The translations under genes were made by a program, and so were the position numbers. This document shows, piece after piece, positions 10,545-22,245 of a stretch of DNA of 64,000 nucleotides. This stretch comes from Nemania diffusa. Its lineage: Eukaryota; Ascomycota; Sordariomycetes; Xylariales; Xylariaceae. Numbering within the stretch: the stretch's first letter is position 1; every line of letters begins with the position of its first letter. The stretch covers positions 2,914,001-2,978,000 of the forward strand of contig JBBPUQ010000006.1 in the NCBI GenBank assembly GCA_038501195.1. Reading direction: 5' to 3'. The notes below the pieces were generated by a model. That model was not told the DNA's origin. It saw only the letters and a program-made list of their open reading frames with translations, and did no database searches.

Positions 10545-12137
10545 TCATTTGTCCGAGGCTGGCAGATCTTCGCCCGATCCATCCTCAGAGGCGACCTTGC
10601 CTTCATCTGGCTTCAACATAGCACCTTGCCCTGGACTCTCACTCTCCTGTCTATTCATATTGCCATCGTTTAGCCTCATATCCGATAGCAATTCATTGAC
10701 ACTCTTTTTCTCTGTGCCTGCCTCACCAACGGGTCGCTCGGAATCGAGTAACTTTTCGATCTGCGGAGGAGATGGCGCACCCTCCCCTTCCAAGAGCTCG
10801 AACCCGATGACAGCCCATTCAAAAGTGAGTGAAGTGGTCCAGGGCCTAGAGGGGAGCGGGTTGCCGAAACCATCCGTGCGCTCCCATTTCTGCCCTAGCA
10901 TGCGCCAGAGCTCGGCGGACTTCGGAGCCAGGATATTGATCCGTGAGATCTTGAACCAACCCTTGAACGCGAATCGGGCCTGTGGGCCACCAGGTCGGAG
11001 GCCTGGGATCCTCCGCTCTTCGAAGATGGCGATAGGGAGCTGTTTGGTAGGCACGTAGTCGATTGGCACGATTTGGGGTAACACGGGCCCGGGAGAGAAA
11101 GGGACATACTCGCGATAGAACCCGTCTGCTGGAATAGTGCGTATTGAGTCAGCTTGCTCCTCTTCCTTGCGGATGTCTGTGTACTTCAGACGACTAGTTG
11201 ACATGGTGTTTGAAGGAACAGGGGGAGCTCCAGTGCTGAGCCCAGCAGCACTCTCGGCTTGCACAGCCACACCTTCGTCTTCCTGCTCTCCATGCTTAGA
11301 ATTTTCTTTCTTCATAGTAGGGTCATTATCCTCCGGTGGTTCGGTTATTATATTATGAGAGGGGATGTGGTGAACCTTGTCCGTAGCTTCTTGCTTAGCT
11401 CCAGACTTGTCGTCTTCAATGGCCGAGTCAGTAGCGGTAATGGAAACAGCAGTGCCTTCTTCCTCACTAGGTTTATCGACTTGAGAGTTCTGAGTCTCAG
11501 CTAGTAGGCATGGAAGAGTATCGGCTTCGGGATATGTAGTCTCGCCAGCTTGGGTCACGATCTCAGTTTTATGTCCATGTAGAGCCATAGTGGCATCACG
11601 ATCCTCAAGCGAATCATTCTCCACGGGATGAGTAGCTTCTCCAACACCTTTGTGTTTATCATTCTCAGTCTCCCATTCTCCATTCTCGGCTTTCTTCACC
11701 GCATATTCAGGAAGCAGCGTTAGTTTAGACTTGGCGAATACGATGTGGTCATCAGCCCATCGCGGGTTCGCGCCGAAGAAGAGCAACGCATAAGAGAGCT
11801 CCTGGGGACGATCATTGGAACTATGGAAGGTTGAGCTTCGCGCGTCTCTGGCGTCACTGTTGCTGCCCCAAAAATAGTTATGGATATCATCCGGGCTGTA
11901 CAGATCGGACTGGTCCACCTGGGGTTCCCTTTTCGAGAAAAAGGGCTTTTGGTATCCTCCTCTACCGCCGCGATGGTTCCCTCGACGTCCCCTTCCTCTG
12001 TTGTACGTACTCCGGTTATTGTGAGGAGTGTTTTGATGTGACTGATCTCGGGGGGCGCAGTCAGCCGAAGATGCCTCAGCCGAGTCACCACCAGCGGCCT
12101 GGCCTCGACGCCAAGGGGGTACGTAGGTCCCATCCAT
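10545..12137 (-). CDS. Conserved fungal protein with N-terminal RGG box, function unknown
   Basis: Single-exon gene of 530 aa. It starts MDGTYVPPWRRG, at the first ATG of a long open frame. Residues about 45-65 form an Arg/Gly-rich stretch (NRGRGRRGNHRGGRGGY), a typical RGG-type RNA-binding and arginine-methylation segment. A compact block around YSPDDIHNYFWG and LSYALLFFGANPRWADDHIVF follows. The middle (about 150-320) is acidic, Ser/Thr/Glu-rich and probably disordered. The C-terminal third looks globular: YREYVPFSPGPVLPQIVPID, FAFKGWFKISRINILAPKSA, TSLTFEWAVIGFELLEGEG. This ordered-disordered-ordered layout suggests a nuclear or RNP-associated protein, which is inference. I do not recognise a named family. 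Confidence 0.85.
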   Translation of the reverse strand: MDGTYVPPWRRGQAAGGDSAEASSADCAPRDQSHQNTPHNNRSTYNRGRGRRGNHRGGRGGYQKPFFSKREPQVDQSDLYSPDDIHNYFWGSNSDARDARSSTFHSSNDRPQELSYALLFFGANPRWADDHIVFAKSKLTLLPEYAVKKAENGEWETENDKHKGVGEATHPVENDSLEDRDATMALHGHKTEIVTQAGETTYPEADTLPCLLAETQNSQVDKPSEEEGTAVSITATDSAIEDDKSGAKQEATDKVHHIPSHNIITEPPEDNDPTMKKENSKHGEQEDEGVAVQAESAAGLSTGAPPVPSNTMSTSRLKYTDIRKEEEQADSIRTIPADGFYREYVPFSPGPVLPQIVPIDYVPTKQLPIAIFEERRIPGLRPGGPQARFAFKGWFKISRINILAPKSAELWRMLGQKWERTDGFGNPLPSRPWTTSLTFEWAVIGFELLEGEGAPSPPQIEKLLDSERPVGEAGTEKKSVNELLSDMRLNDGNMNRQESESPGQGAMLKPDEGKVASEDGSGEDLPASDK

Positions 12138-13532
12138 GGTCCAACTTCCTACGCGACGTCTGTGTTCACGATCGTTTTCAAGTCAGATACGAGCTTATAG
12201 TAGCTATCGATTAGAAGGTATAGACAGAGAAGATGGGGTTAGGTTGGTAGGTTTCTTAATAATGTGAGCTCGCATCACATAAGTACCTAAGGAGGTAGGT
12301 AGGTAGGTAGGTAGGTAGGTACGGCGGTAGGTCCTTTTATAATGTGAGTTTGCATTATATATTTAGGTAGGTACGCAGTTGGTAAGTAGGTGTGACTGGC
12401 AGGTATGGGACTGTATTTTAGGTGGGGTCTGCTTATTGCTCTTTTGCTGGAAGGCGCAAACGCGCGTTTCGCAGGCAACCACAATATATGCACTCAATCT
12501 AGATGTGTTTAGTGTAGCATATTACCTAAATTGCAAACATACATGGCGTGATGTTATGTAGGCAAGCGATACCTTCCTCTTCTTTCACGTCGATTGAGCG
12601 GGTACCTACTAAAGTACCTATCCCTTTAAGTGCCGAAGCGGCAGCCAGCCGGTCCACTTCAGTTACGGTCTTTTCGACATATGCGCTCTTATACCGTACG
12701 AAGTGTAAAAAAAACAAGATGTTTTAATAATATTATAATAAAAACGGAAAGACATTTGTAGCTTGTTAAAAAAAAAAGGCAGTTTAGGCGCAGCGATAAA
12801 AACTCGTCATGTACCAGTTACTACACTATTATATAATGCATGTAACAGAATAACCAAAAAAATCGACACGACGACGTAGGAAACACGCGAGTTCGAGCGA
12901 GTTCTCAAACCGGGCTCCCCTCTATAGTAGGTATCTAGTAGGTAAATATACCCACCTAGAGTAGAGGATCTTTTTTAGAGTTGCAAACGGAAGTACAGAA
13001 TACACATGCTTGCCGGGAGGTTATCTAAAATTCTCAAGATGCTTATCGGCGTTGAAGACTACACGACCTCTCCCTTACATCATGTACCTACCTGAGTCCC
13101 TATTTGAAACAAATAACCGTGTTTAAATATTTGAATGGTTTGTGCTATCTTCCTGAGAGGTCACGGCGGTTCCTTGACGGCATCAACACGCACATTCCAT
13201 GTCGGTATCTGCAGTCCATTGGCTACAAAGCATCTTGGTCCAGCGTAAGGAACAGTAGGTAGCGCATAGCTTGTTTTGTGCTTCTCGACCGATCATAATC
13301 CTCAATCGCAGAGTGTTTCATTCATAGCGTACGGCCACAGGTGCACCCTTAAGGTGACACAGCCACTGGGTGTCAAAGGATAAAATGTCGACTAGATTGC
13401 CATGAGTTCTCTTCGTACAGCTAGAGGATCTCTCATGTCAGTCTAAGAGCCGCTGAAGCACTCGCCCCTCTCGTGCGCCTAAATCTTCAAGAATTCATCT
13501 CTGTCCTGACAACTCCCGCATCAAAATCCAAT
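12138..13532. other. Intergenic region with AGGT array and AT-rich stretches
   Basis: No gene supported. It contains an AGGT tandem array and a flanking 22-bp direct repeat (listed separately), several A- or T-rich runs at 12.7-12.87 kb and more TACCTA words. The distal part (13.15-13.53 kb) is more balanced and presumably carries the promoter of the secreted-protein gene. Confidence 0.5.
12259..12360. repeat. AGGT microsatellite flanked by a 22-bp direct repeat differing only by C-to-T
   Basis: Seven perfect AGGT units occupy 12293-12320. On either side lie two 22-bp copies starting ATAATGTGAG (12259-12280 and 12339-12360). They differ at four positions, and in all four the first copy has C where the second has T. 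Unidirectional C-to-T change on one strand is what RIP or cytosine deamination would leave. Confidence 0.8.
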
Positions 13533-14227
13533 ATGATATCAACAGTACTTTCTTCCTGGCATGTCTGGATGCTCCTCTGCTTTCAGGCCGTGTCTGGCTC
13601 CGATCCCAATTCACCCGGGCCCCTTCATCTCCGTCGCCGACAGCTAACACCCGACGAGGTCCCTGGTAAGTGGGAACGATGCGGCGTAAGTAACTCCTCA
13701 GAGTGATATTATTCCTGTCTATGTGATTTTAGTGCATCAACTCTCTCTCCCAGTCCAAAAAAAAAACATACCCTAAAAGCTTTCACTGTTTATAAACAGC
13801 TACAACCCACCCTCAACATAGCTATAACTGACTCTCAGTATCATAGTCAAGTTATGGCCTAGAACCAGCCTCCGCCACGGGAGCAGTCGATTGCGTATGG
13901 GAGCTCTTATCTCTCAAATACGAGACCATTAGCGTTAGCAGACAGGATCAGCCGCGGCTTCTGTGCGACGGCTTCGGCGCCAAGGTCTGGATAAGCCCCT
14001 TCACCAATGACCTAAACCCGCCGACCGAGAGCACCTTTACTTTCCAGGGCTTAGATGTCTTGAATATCACTGCACGGGGCGTCGAGGATTGCTGCGATCA
14101 GAAAAAAGGCCCGACATGCAGTGGGTGGGGTATACTCACCGACAAGCCTGGCAACTCTGCTATCATCACAATCAACCATTCAGATACACCAGAGCCGGTG
14201 GCATGCAATGATGTCGGTCCTTGTTAG
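13533..14227 (+). CDS. Small secreted cysteine-rich protein, function unknown
   Basis: Two exons, 13533-13685 and 13847-14227, joined at phase 0 across a 161-nt intron (donor GTAAGT after ERCG, branch AACTGAC, acceptor ATAG). The product is 176-177 aa. The first residues (MISTVLSSWHVWMLLCFQAV, then SG) form a signal peptide; cleavage before SDP is plausible. The mature part has about nine cysteines, including ERCG, DCVWEL, LLCDGFG, EDCCDQ, PTCSGWG, VACND and a terminal PC, plus two N-glycosylation sequons (NIT, NHS). There is no transmembrane segment after the signal. It matches no family I can name; size and composition resemble fungal effector-like secreted proteins, but that is inference. 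It stands alone between long intergenic stretches. An alternative donor within PGKW exists but breaks the frame. Confidence 0.7.
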
Positions 14228-15489
14228 TAGCCTTGGAAGTGTGCGCTTTATTGTCTGTCTTAGAAGTGTGCCCTGGTCGAAGATGCAGATCGAGCAGACT
14301 GTCGATATTCAGCGTAAATAAGAGTTGACTATAGAAGTCAAAAATTTAGAAAAATATGCGATCTAAAGGCTGTTGACCTCATTATTTAGTTTCGTACCTG
14401 CGAGATGTGACTTGGTTATTGAGAGTACTCACCTAGCTACCTAGATATAATAGCTCAGCTGTTTTCCCAAATCGAACTATCATAACGTATAGAGAGCACG
14501 ATGAAGTTCGCTGCAAGACATGCTCTCTCAGTCGATTCCGATAGACTGATCATTAATTTGAAAAGTAGAGGTTGCCGAGCGTCATAACAGAGCGTGTATA
14601 CCATCAATCTTAGCGTCACTAGGCGAGGCGGATGGGGTGACTGGCTATGTATGGTTAGAAATTTAGAATGCGAGGCATCTTATAAATGATATTGATGTAC
14701 CCTCATCTCCTACTTCAATTTTTGCTTTGGGACATCTACCTTACTCCCATGGACATAACCAAGAGACGATTTCCAATTTACAACTGTGAACTTAACCTAG
14801 GCCTTCCCCTTAGGGACATTAAAGTATTTAAGGCATATATCCTCATCTCGAAGCTCTAAGTTAACTTGTGGTGACCTTGGGTATTTCTAAAGGGGTTTCG
14901 GTTTTTGGACTCTGGCCTTGTGAATATCATATCACGGTCTGAAATCCTTAAGAGAGGAGGTTCATCCCCGCGGCCACGATAGGCTAATGTTGCAAAAGAA
15001 GACAAGTATGGAATGAGTAGGTTAGAGTTGCGATGAATTGAGGATATAATGTCCGTGGGATATTGAGTCGACCTTTGTCTATAGTGTCTTATTTTTCAAA
15101 CTCCGTCTAAGTTTCCCCTCTGTTGCAATGAGGCTTATACTCTTGGCAGCATGAGGAAATCTATATTCAGTTGTTGAGTTTTGGTACATGCCAATACGAT
15201 TTAACAGACTTTTGGAGCCCGTTAGTTTAGTTTTGTGGAGTAGGAGTAGCCAACTTACCTTTGTTATGCCCTCATTCTAAGATATCTCGAAGAAACCAGG
15301 CAGTCTAAACCACCCTAGCGAATTTAGGATCACATTTCTCAGTATCTCGAATAACACATCATACACCATCGAACACCTAGTATACTCAGCTTAGTTAAGT
15401 TTTGTACAGGGGTCTAGTTGGTATATTTTAGAACATGTACACTTACAATACACAGCCGCCATCAATGCATGTGTCTAGCTCTCACCTGT
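14228..15489. other. Intergenic stretch, nothing identified
   Basis: About 1.26 kb of moderately AT-rich sequence. No open frame with coding character, no RNA gene and no clear repeat was seen on either strand. Confidence 0.5.
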
Positions 15490-16719
15490 TTATTTATTCC
15501 CCGTGCCACTAACCAGCAGCACCACACTCCCCAACTGCCGTCGAAGATCCTCTTTCTCAACATCATGTGTGTCCTCCACCTCGCCCCAGTTCCCAATCTG
15601 CCAATCGACCTCGATGCTCGCCAGCTTCGCCGCCTCCTCGACGCCAAACGTGCGCTTCTCACCCACGCCGCTCAGCTTCCGCACGCCCACGAACCCCTCG
15701 CTCCACTCAGCGACGAGCCGCGCAGCACCCAGCAGCCCCTTCCCAGCGAGCACGGCCCTCTCGAGACCGGCCAGCTCCCAGGCGCTGAGCCCCATGAGCC
15801 AGCCCTCGATGATCTGGCGAGTCTCGGGCTTCTGGCTGCGCGGCATGATGCTCTCGCCGTCAAGGACGGGCACAATCTCAATGCCCGGCCAGACGTGCGT
15901 GCTGAGGTACGCCACGACGGGCTCCGCCGCGCGCTTCTGCAGCTCCCGCAGCGTGTGGCCCCCCCCGTCCGGCGCGTCGTGCCCGTGGCGCGGCGGCGGC
16001 GCCCAGCAGAGCAGCGAGTCCGTGTCGAGGTAGCGCAGCAGCATGCGCGCGAGGCCCGTCCGCAAGCTCTCGCCCGCGGGCCTCTCCATCCCCTCCGCCA
16101 CGGCCCCGCCCACGTCCCGGCCCGCGTCGTCGTCGGCGATGTCGAGCGCGCGGCACACGAGGCTCGTCAGCGGGATGAGGTGCTGCCGCGTGGCCTGCTG
16201 CGCCGACACCAGCAGGTCCCACTCGAGCGCCAGCGCCGCCGCGAGCAGCGGCTTCGTGGCCGGCAGGCGCACGACCTCCTTGTTCGTCGGCCGCCGCAGC
16301 GGGCGGTTGTCGAGGTGCACCTCCAGCGCGCCGTCGACCTCGCGCACGTGCACGTGCTTCCAGAACCGCCGGCGGGCGAGTGGGCTGGCTGGCGCGGATT
16401 GTGTCTCCTGGCCGTCTTTTTCGGGCGTCGTGGGTGGTGAGGAAGAGGCCGGCGGGCGCCGGCTTGACGCTCGGATTTCCTGTGCCCTTTCTAGAAGCGC
16501 GGCATGCTTTTTCCGTCGCTCGAAGCGCGCACCGGCGCTGTCGACAGCTGGGGTCGGAGGCTGGGGCGGCGGTCCTGTGCCATAGATCGGTGAGACGGTA
16601 GCGGGCGAGGCGGGTGTGGAGTGGATGTGTCGGGTGGCCAGTCGTAGAGGGTGGTGTCCAAGGCAGGAGCCTGATTGGCGAGCTGCAAGCTGTACAGCGA
16701 CGCGTACGGGCGGCTTCAT
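15490..16719 (-). CDS. atp12: Mitochondrial F1-ATPase assembly chaperone Atp12
   Basis: Assembly factor that binds the F1 alpha subunit in the mitochondrial matrix until the alpha3-beta3 hexamer forms. Single exon, 409 aa, GC-rich. An Arg-rich leader (about residues 1-35, containing RQSG and RLATRHIHSTPA) is a mitochondrial presequence. A low-complexity linker with SSRRPPASSS and PTTPEKDGQ precedes the ATP12 domain, which starts at RRRFWKHVHVREVDGALEVH. Conserved elements follow: LDNRPLRRPTNKEVVRLP, ALALEWDLLVSAQQATRQHL, IPLTSLVCRALDIADDD, and near the C-terminus LSAWELAGLERAVLAGKGLL and AEWSEGFVGVRKLSGVGEKR. The start at 16719 begins the leader and no other ATG precedes it in frame. Confidence 0.93.
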   Translation of the reverse strand: MKPPVRVAVQLAARQSGSCLGHHPLRLATRHIHSTPASPATVSPIYGTGPPPQPPTPAVDSAGARFERRKKHAALLERAQEIRASSRRPPASSSPPTTPEKDGQETQSAPASPLARRRFWKHVHVREVDGALEVHLDNRPLRRPTNKEVVRLPATKPLLAAALALEWDLLVSAQQATRQHLIPLTSLVCRALDIADDDAGRDVGGAVAEGMERPAGESLRTGLARMLLRYLDTDSLLCWAPPPRHGHDAPDGGGHTLRELQKRAAEPVVAYLSTHVWPGIEIVPVLDGESIMPRSQKPETRQIIEGWLMGLSAWELAGLERAVLAGKGLLGAARLVAEWSEGFVGVRKLSGVGEKRTFGVEEAAKLASIEVDWQIGNWGEVEDTHDVEKEDLRRQLGSVVLLVSGTGNK

Positions 16720-17431
16720 GACTGTGGTATATATGAGGGATGTTTAAAATACGTTATAAAAGCGAATCGCATGTCTTTTGCTAGTCGACGCTGGGGACCG
16801 AGTCTCGGGGCAGGTACCTAACTTCCTTATCCATTGTTATCGATAATGCTACCTATTTTATAGGCGTACCTAGGTCAAGCCGCTAGGTATTACGCAGTGG
16901 GCTGGACGAGTAGAGGGTTAAATCTCCAACTATTAGCCCCTAAACATACCTCAAGGAGTTTCAATATTGATCATAAGTCGGTAGCCTTATTTACTATCAC
17001 TGTTCTTCTAAATCGGGTAGTTTTTTTTTTTTTTTAAAAAAAAAAAAGGGTTTGCATAGGTATCCTACCGGTTAACCTCAGGAGCAAAAAGTAAATACTG
17101 TGTATAATGATTAAAGCCATCGTAATAGCAAGAAACGCTGCTAGTCGCGAGGCGTACAGAATGTGCTACATAAGGATATTGGATTGGGGGTTCCCTGTGG
17201 TGTGATGCCGCCGCTGCCGATAAGTGCCTTGTTTCCCTTCTACATAAGATGACGGGCAAAATGTGTCACCTCGTACGATATAATTATACTATATAATGTG
17301 CGCTACCATATTCCTTAAACACCACCTCGCGGATTCTATTTACTGGGCCTCTAACACGTCGTGTGACTTTGACTAATATAATAACTCAAGGTGCCAACAA
17401 ACACCCAGTATAGGCAGATGACCCCTCCTTA
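16720..17431. other. Intergenic region with a long T/A homopolymer palindrome
   Basis: It separates two minus-strand genes. No coding sequence is supported. It contains T15 followed directly by A12 (17021-17047), described separately, and TAGGTA words near 16.86 kb. It carries the promoter of atp12 and the 3' end of the Efr3 gene. Confidence 0.5.
17021..17047. repeat. T15-A12 homopolymer palindrome
   Basis: Fifteen T residues followed immediately by twelve A residues: a perfect 24-bp self-complementary core inside AT-rich DNA. Confidence 0.9.
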
Positions 17432-20400
17432 TTAGTAAGGGGGTCTTGTAAGATTGCCAATCGTGTGTTGTTTAGACTTGCTGTCAATGCCCTTGAGCAG
17501 GGACTGAAGATCCATGATATTGTTATCAGAATCGCCAAAGGTACCGGAGACGATGCTTTCGCCCTCTCGGCTCTTGACGGTTCGCTTTGGAGTTTTGGCG
17601 CCATGGTCCTGAATCGAAACTCTAGGTGATTGCTCACGTCCTAGGTCTAGTTCTAAGGGTTTCCCAACATAGGAGGCAGGGAGTGGGGGTACCGGAGGTA
17701 CATCATCCTCATCACCCTCATCAACATCCATGGGATGTGATGTTAAAGGGCCGCCAGAGTCAATAGAGCCCTTGTTTTCCCGGGATCTTGGCCGTGCCCG
17801 TGCCTCATTTACTTCATTGCTCTCATTGCCGTTGGGCGCTTGGGCGTTAAAAGACAACTCCGAGGGCTCGAATTCGTAACTAACCATACTGTCGCTACTG
17901 TTGTCGTCTTCCTGGACGGGGTGGAATGTTTGCGGCCTGGTAGGCTCGCCAGTGAGTGCTGACTTGAGCTGTTCAACAGATGCGACAACACCCCGGACAG
18001 AGCCGCTTTTCCCAGAACCCTGGCTCTGCAGGCTTGATTTACGGGCTCCGTGAGTTCCGGCATTTGATGGCGGGCGCAAGTTGTTATGCGCCGCATAGGC
18101 CGAACCAGGCCTGCTGGATCCATAGCCATTCGCCGTAATCCCATTGACAGCAAGACGATTCTTTTTCGTTGCTGTTGTCCCAGTTTTAGATCCGCTCAGA
18201 GACGCAGACTTGCTGCCTTCTTGTATGGTGGCGATTGCAGATTCTCGAGACCATTCCATTAACATCTCTTCCCTGAACTTAGCTGGTAGTTTCTCCTGAT
18301 TATCGACAGGTAAATTCGTGCTGAGCATCGAGCTGCCGATGGGGCTTGAAAATGTTCGACCAGGTGATGCAGTAGGGCTCCCAGGCGGAGAGGTTGTCCC
18401 GTCCTGATAATTGGTGCAAATACACTCAACTATAGTCAAACGGTCATCGAACGGTAGAAGTGCCTCCAATTCGATTTCGTGGGTGGATATCTCGCGCTGT
18501 AGATTCGGTGACCCAGCAGCCTCTATAGATTCAAAGGAGGCTGCTGAAACTTGCACTCCTTCAACCCAAAAACTCTTGCTTCGCCGTCGAGTAATTTCGG
18601 TTTGAATAGCCCGGCCGCTAGCCGAGGATTCGAAGTCAAATTGTTGACTCAGAGTCCTAAAATAGGCGTGGCAGATGCACCCCAGGCGTACCTTGGACGC
18701 TGGTGTCTCTACTTCTTGTATATCTTCCTGGAGCCTGAAAACCATAGGAAGGCCGAATCTGACAGCATTCACCCCAAGCCTAGTAACAAGCTTTGATAAT
18801 AAAACGTGAATGAGGATTATATCTGCATCGGATTCAATATGCTGTAAAGTGGTGTCGTATATAGCGAGATGTAGTAGGAGGAGAAAGTAAGATCGAGGTA
18901 TCCTGGCAGGCTTCTCTCTGTTTGAAGCATTCGAGACAGCTCTGTTACCGGTGCTAACAGGAGGAACCTCGCGGTTGTTCGCTCGCGAAGAATCCTGGCC
19001 TAACTCATCCCGGGCCCTCAGATCTGCCCTCGTAGTTTCTCTGTCGAGCCAAGCGCTAAGAGCATATATGTACGCCTTACGAACCTCGACATTGGGGTCA
19101 CGCAGCAACCACTGGGTTCCTTCCCACACCTGGATAGGGACTTTATTTCTTCTCAAACTAATATTTCCACTCAGCTTCGTCCTAGGGTTAGCGACCATTA
19201 ATATCGCCCGAACGGCCTTGAGCGCAGCCATCTTCGCTAAATCCTGAGCGAAGTAACTATCCAGCTGGACTTGTTCTTCCGATACATTGCTTGTTGAAGC
19301 CGCAGGGCCAGCTAGGTTGTTAGGCTTCTCCATTATCATAAGTTCAGGAGCGCTAGGGTGCGGTTTCAATTGTGACAAGACCACTGATATCATATCCGAA
19401 ATCTGGTCTGCGTAGTATACGTGGGTTGCAAGGTCGCCCATGCATTGCCGGATACGGTATAGAAGATCACGTTGTTGGGGTGCGATCTTTTCGTCTTCGT
19501 GAACAGCGCCAGGTAAAGTGACATCTCTTGTAGTCGCGAGGTACCGAAAGGTTCGCTTCATGTGTTGTATTAAACCAAGGAGGACGTCGATGACGCTCAA
19601 GCCTATCAAGTTAATGTCTGATCGTAACAGAGAACCGACGATAGCTGCTAGTACCATCTGCTCGTCAATAGTTTCGCTAGTCGGGGCCGTCCGCAGTAAT
19701 GCATCCATAGCTGTAATCATGATGGCGTAACGATCTTGCACTGGCGCCCATCTCGTAACCAAGTCAAAGATCTTGACTGCCCACCCACTATCACGGGAAC
19801 CATCGGGCTCCGACTTCACGACCACTTCTTTCTGGTATATACGCTCTCGGGTAAACTTAAGAAGCGCTGTGGTGGCTCCATGTAACTGGGCTCGATGTGG
19901 TATTACAAAGATCTGCTTCAAGCATTGTATTGCTAACACGCCAGTATCTTCCTCGGCTAACTTGTCGATATCGCCGGATGTGCCGGAAATAGCAATCGGA
20001 TTGATATCACCCCCGGTCTCGGCTGTCCTCACGGTTGACACACTTGTCCTGCGTCGTAATATAGCGTTGGCATCGACTTTATGCTCCATCTCAGCACGCT
20101 GTAGCAAGACTTCCAAGAAATCTTCGTCGTTAGTCCATAGGTTCTCGAGAATCATAGGCACTATAACGTCAAGCTGTCGTCCAGATACCGAAGACAGAGC
20201 ATCTGAGGTTGCAACACTTTTAATCGCTCCCAGGCCGGCATTCCGCCAGCGAAGGGCCACAGATTTGCTGGGCGTCCCTTTCCCGGGCGTCACGCGAGTA
20301 GAAGCACATGCCGCATATGCGCGTACCACTTCTTCGTATTGGTGGAGGTAGGCCTGGTCGGCGAAGAGCGACGAAGCATCGTGGTGCTCGCAGAAAGTCT

Positions 20401-20850
20401 CAAAGGTAGGCAGTGAGGCCTCGACCATGGTGATATCGTTGGAGCGGAGGATGAGGGCGAGGATTTTAAGGGCATTCTGCGCGAAAAGGGGCAGGTCTTT
20501 TGGAGACTTCTCGATCAAGGCTGCCAGGATCTGCAGCGTGACCTGGACATTTCTAAGGGGTACCAGAATAAGCAACTATTTAAGATATATACCATATACA
20601 ATCATGTTAAATGGCACAGCAATGAAAAGACTCACCCGATGCGTAGCCTCCAGACATCGCTAGCCGTCTTCTTCTCGAGAAATTGACCGATCTTCTGGAT
20701 CTTAGACCGTCGTGAGGTAGCATAGAATAGTAGATAGCTCAGTTCGCTCGAATTAGGTTTGATATCGACTGCGCCCTTCGTAGTCCGAGGATAGCACTTG
20801 AGGACCAGGACTTGGTGTTTGGGCCGACATTTCTGCTGAATAGCATTCAT
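17432..20850 (-). CDS. efr3: Efr3, plasma-membrane scaffold for PI4-kinase Stt4
   Basis: Efr3 anchors the Stt4-Ypp1 phosphatidylinositol 4-kinase complex at the plasma membrane. Exon 1 is 20850-20636 and exon 2 is 20552-17432; the 83-nt intron (donor GTGAGT, acceptor TTAG) restores VWRLRIGNVQVTLQILAAL. Predicted length is 1111 aa, as expected for Pezizomycotina Efr3. The N-terminus MNAIQQKCRPKHQVLVLKCY has Cys8 and a basic patch, matching family membrane-anchoring features. The first half is helical ARM-like repeat (RSNDITMVEASLPTFETFCE, VIVPMILENLWTNDEDFLEV). The C-terminal third is Ser/Gly-rich and disordered, followed by a conserved tail IMDLQSLLKGIDSKSK. An ATG 12 nt upstream is possible, but the family starts at MNA. 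Confidence 0.92.
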
Positions 20851-22245
20851 TGTAACCGACACCGAGGGTTCGCAATAAGCCCAGCAGCATGGACAGAAGC
20901 ACTGATCGGATCAGGTCGAAATCGATATACACATGCAACGAGCGAGGATGGGCGAGAGATGCGTGGCCGTAGCGGTAGCCGTAGCCGTGACCGTGACCGT
21001 GGGTGGTCAGTTGACGTCGAGATCGATATGACCGTCGGTAGCCGCGTGAAATAGTGACGATAAATTGTGATGATGATAATGATGACCAATGCTACTATGT
21101 GAGGGGAGGAAGGTAGCCGGTCGCTTATTATTTGGAATTTCAGGACAAGGGACCGCGAAGGTGCCTCGAAAGGAGAGAATTACACTGCCTACAGTAATAA
21201 CAATAATAATGATTTCAAAAAAAGTAGGTGCCAGAAAATAAGAGATTGGGAACGATAGCCCCGTTCAGCCCGGTCGGGTGGCGCGTCAGGCCTAAGGATC
21301 GTTGGTGCTGCGGCTTGGAGCCTAGTACTGTACATACTCTGTACACGTATCCATATGTAGGTTAGATAGGTATCCACTTGCACGCTATCTCCCTTAGCTG
21401 TGGTAGTCCTCATTCCATTGGCCATATCGTCTCATTTAAAGTGGATTGATGACAGGCCAGCGTGATTCTGTATGTACCTGGCAGGTTTCCATCTTCATAC
21501 ATGCATAAAGGTCTATATATTTAGATACAGGGAATAGGTACCTAACAAAGTTCAAGCTTAATGCTAATGAGTAGGTACGTATGCGGTGCCATTTTGACAA
21601 CAAAGGTTGACAGGAGCAGGGTATCCTCTAGATAAATACCTGCGTTGGTTATACGTGGTATAAGTGTCGGCATTCCCCCAAAAGGGGGTTTTTCAGGGTA
21701 GGTAGCATGCATCTCAAATTGGGTCGGCGAGATCTGCATGATGTAACTTTAAAAAGGTACCAAAAAATGAGCTATATGTGATTGTAGGTAAGCTGCCCTA
21801 ATGCCAGGTAAAGAATGCCCTATCTAAATGTTCGAGTTATTTATCTAATTTGCCTGCCGACCTAAATGTTAGGTATCGAAGAACTCTTATACTAATAAAC
21901 CTCCTTATATATATAGTCCTGGTTTGTTGAATTAAGTCAGGCATATTACTGTAGGTATCTAGGCAAGCCAAAATATCTTGTTGACGTTGATACCCAGGCG
22001 CATTAATAGTTCTAGAGGTAGATACTTACATGTAGGTAGTGCCTTAAATACCTACACGAGCTAAGTAACTAGGCAAGTAGGTAAAGTATAGCGCATCGAC
22101 ACGGATACTTGCCCAGAGACATCAATAATATAGCACACAGGTATAGCAGTACATTATATAATAAACACTCTCTGCCAGGATTTCTCAGGTCTAATCACAG
22201 GTGTGGAAGTCAGCAAGCATCTCTAAGTATTGATTACAATTAAAT

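Noticed and set aside
15418..16440. Plus-strand open frame of 340 codons
   Set aside because: Antisense to atp12; repetitive Arg/Pro/Val/His composition and no start context or domain.
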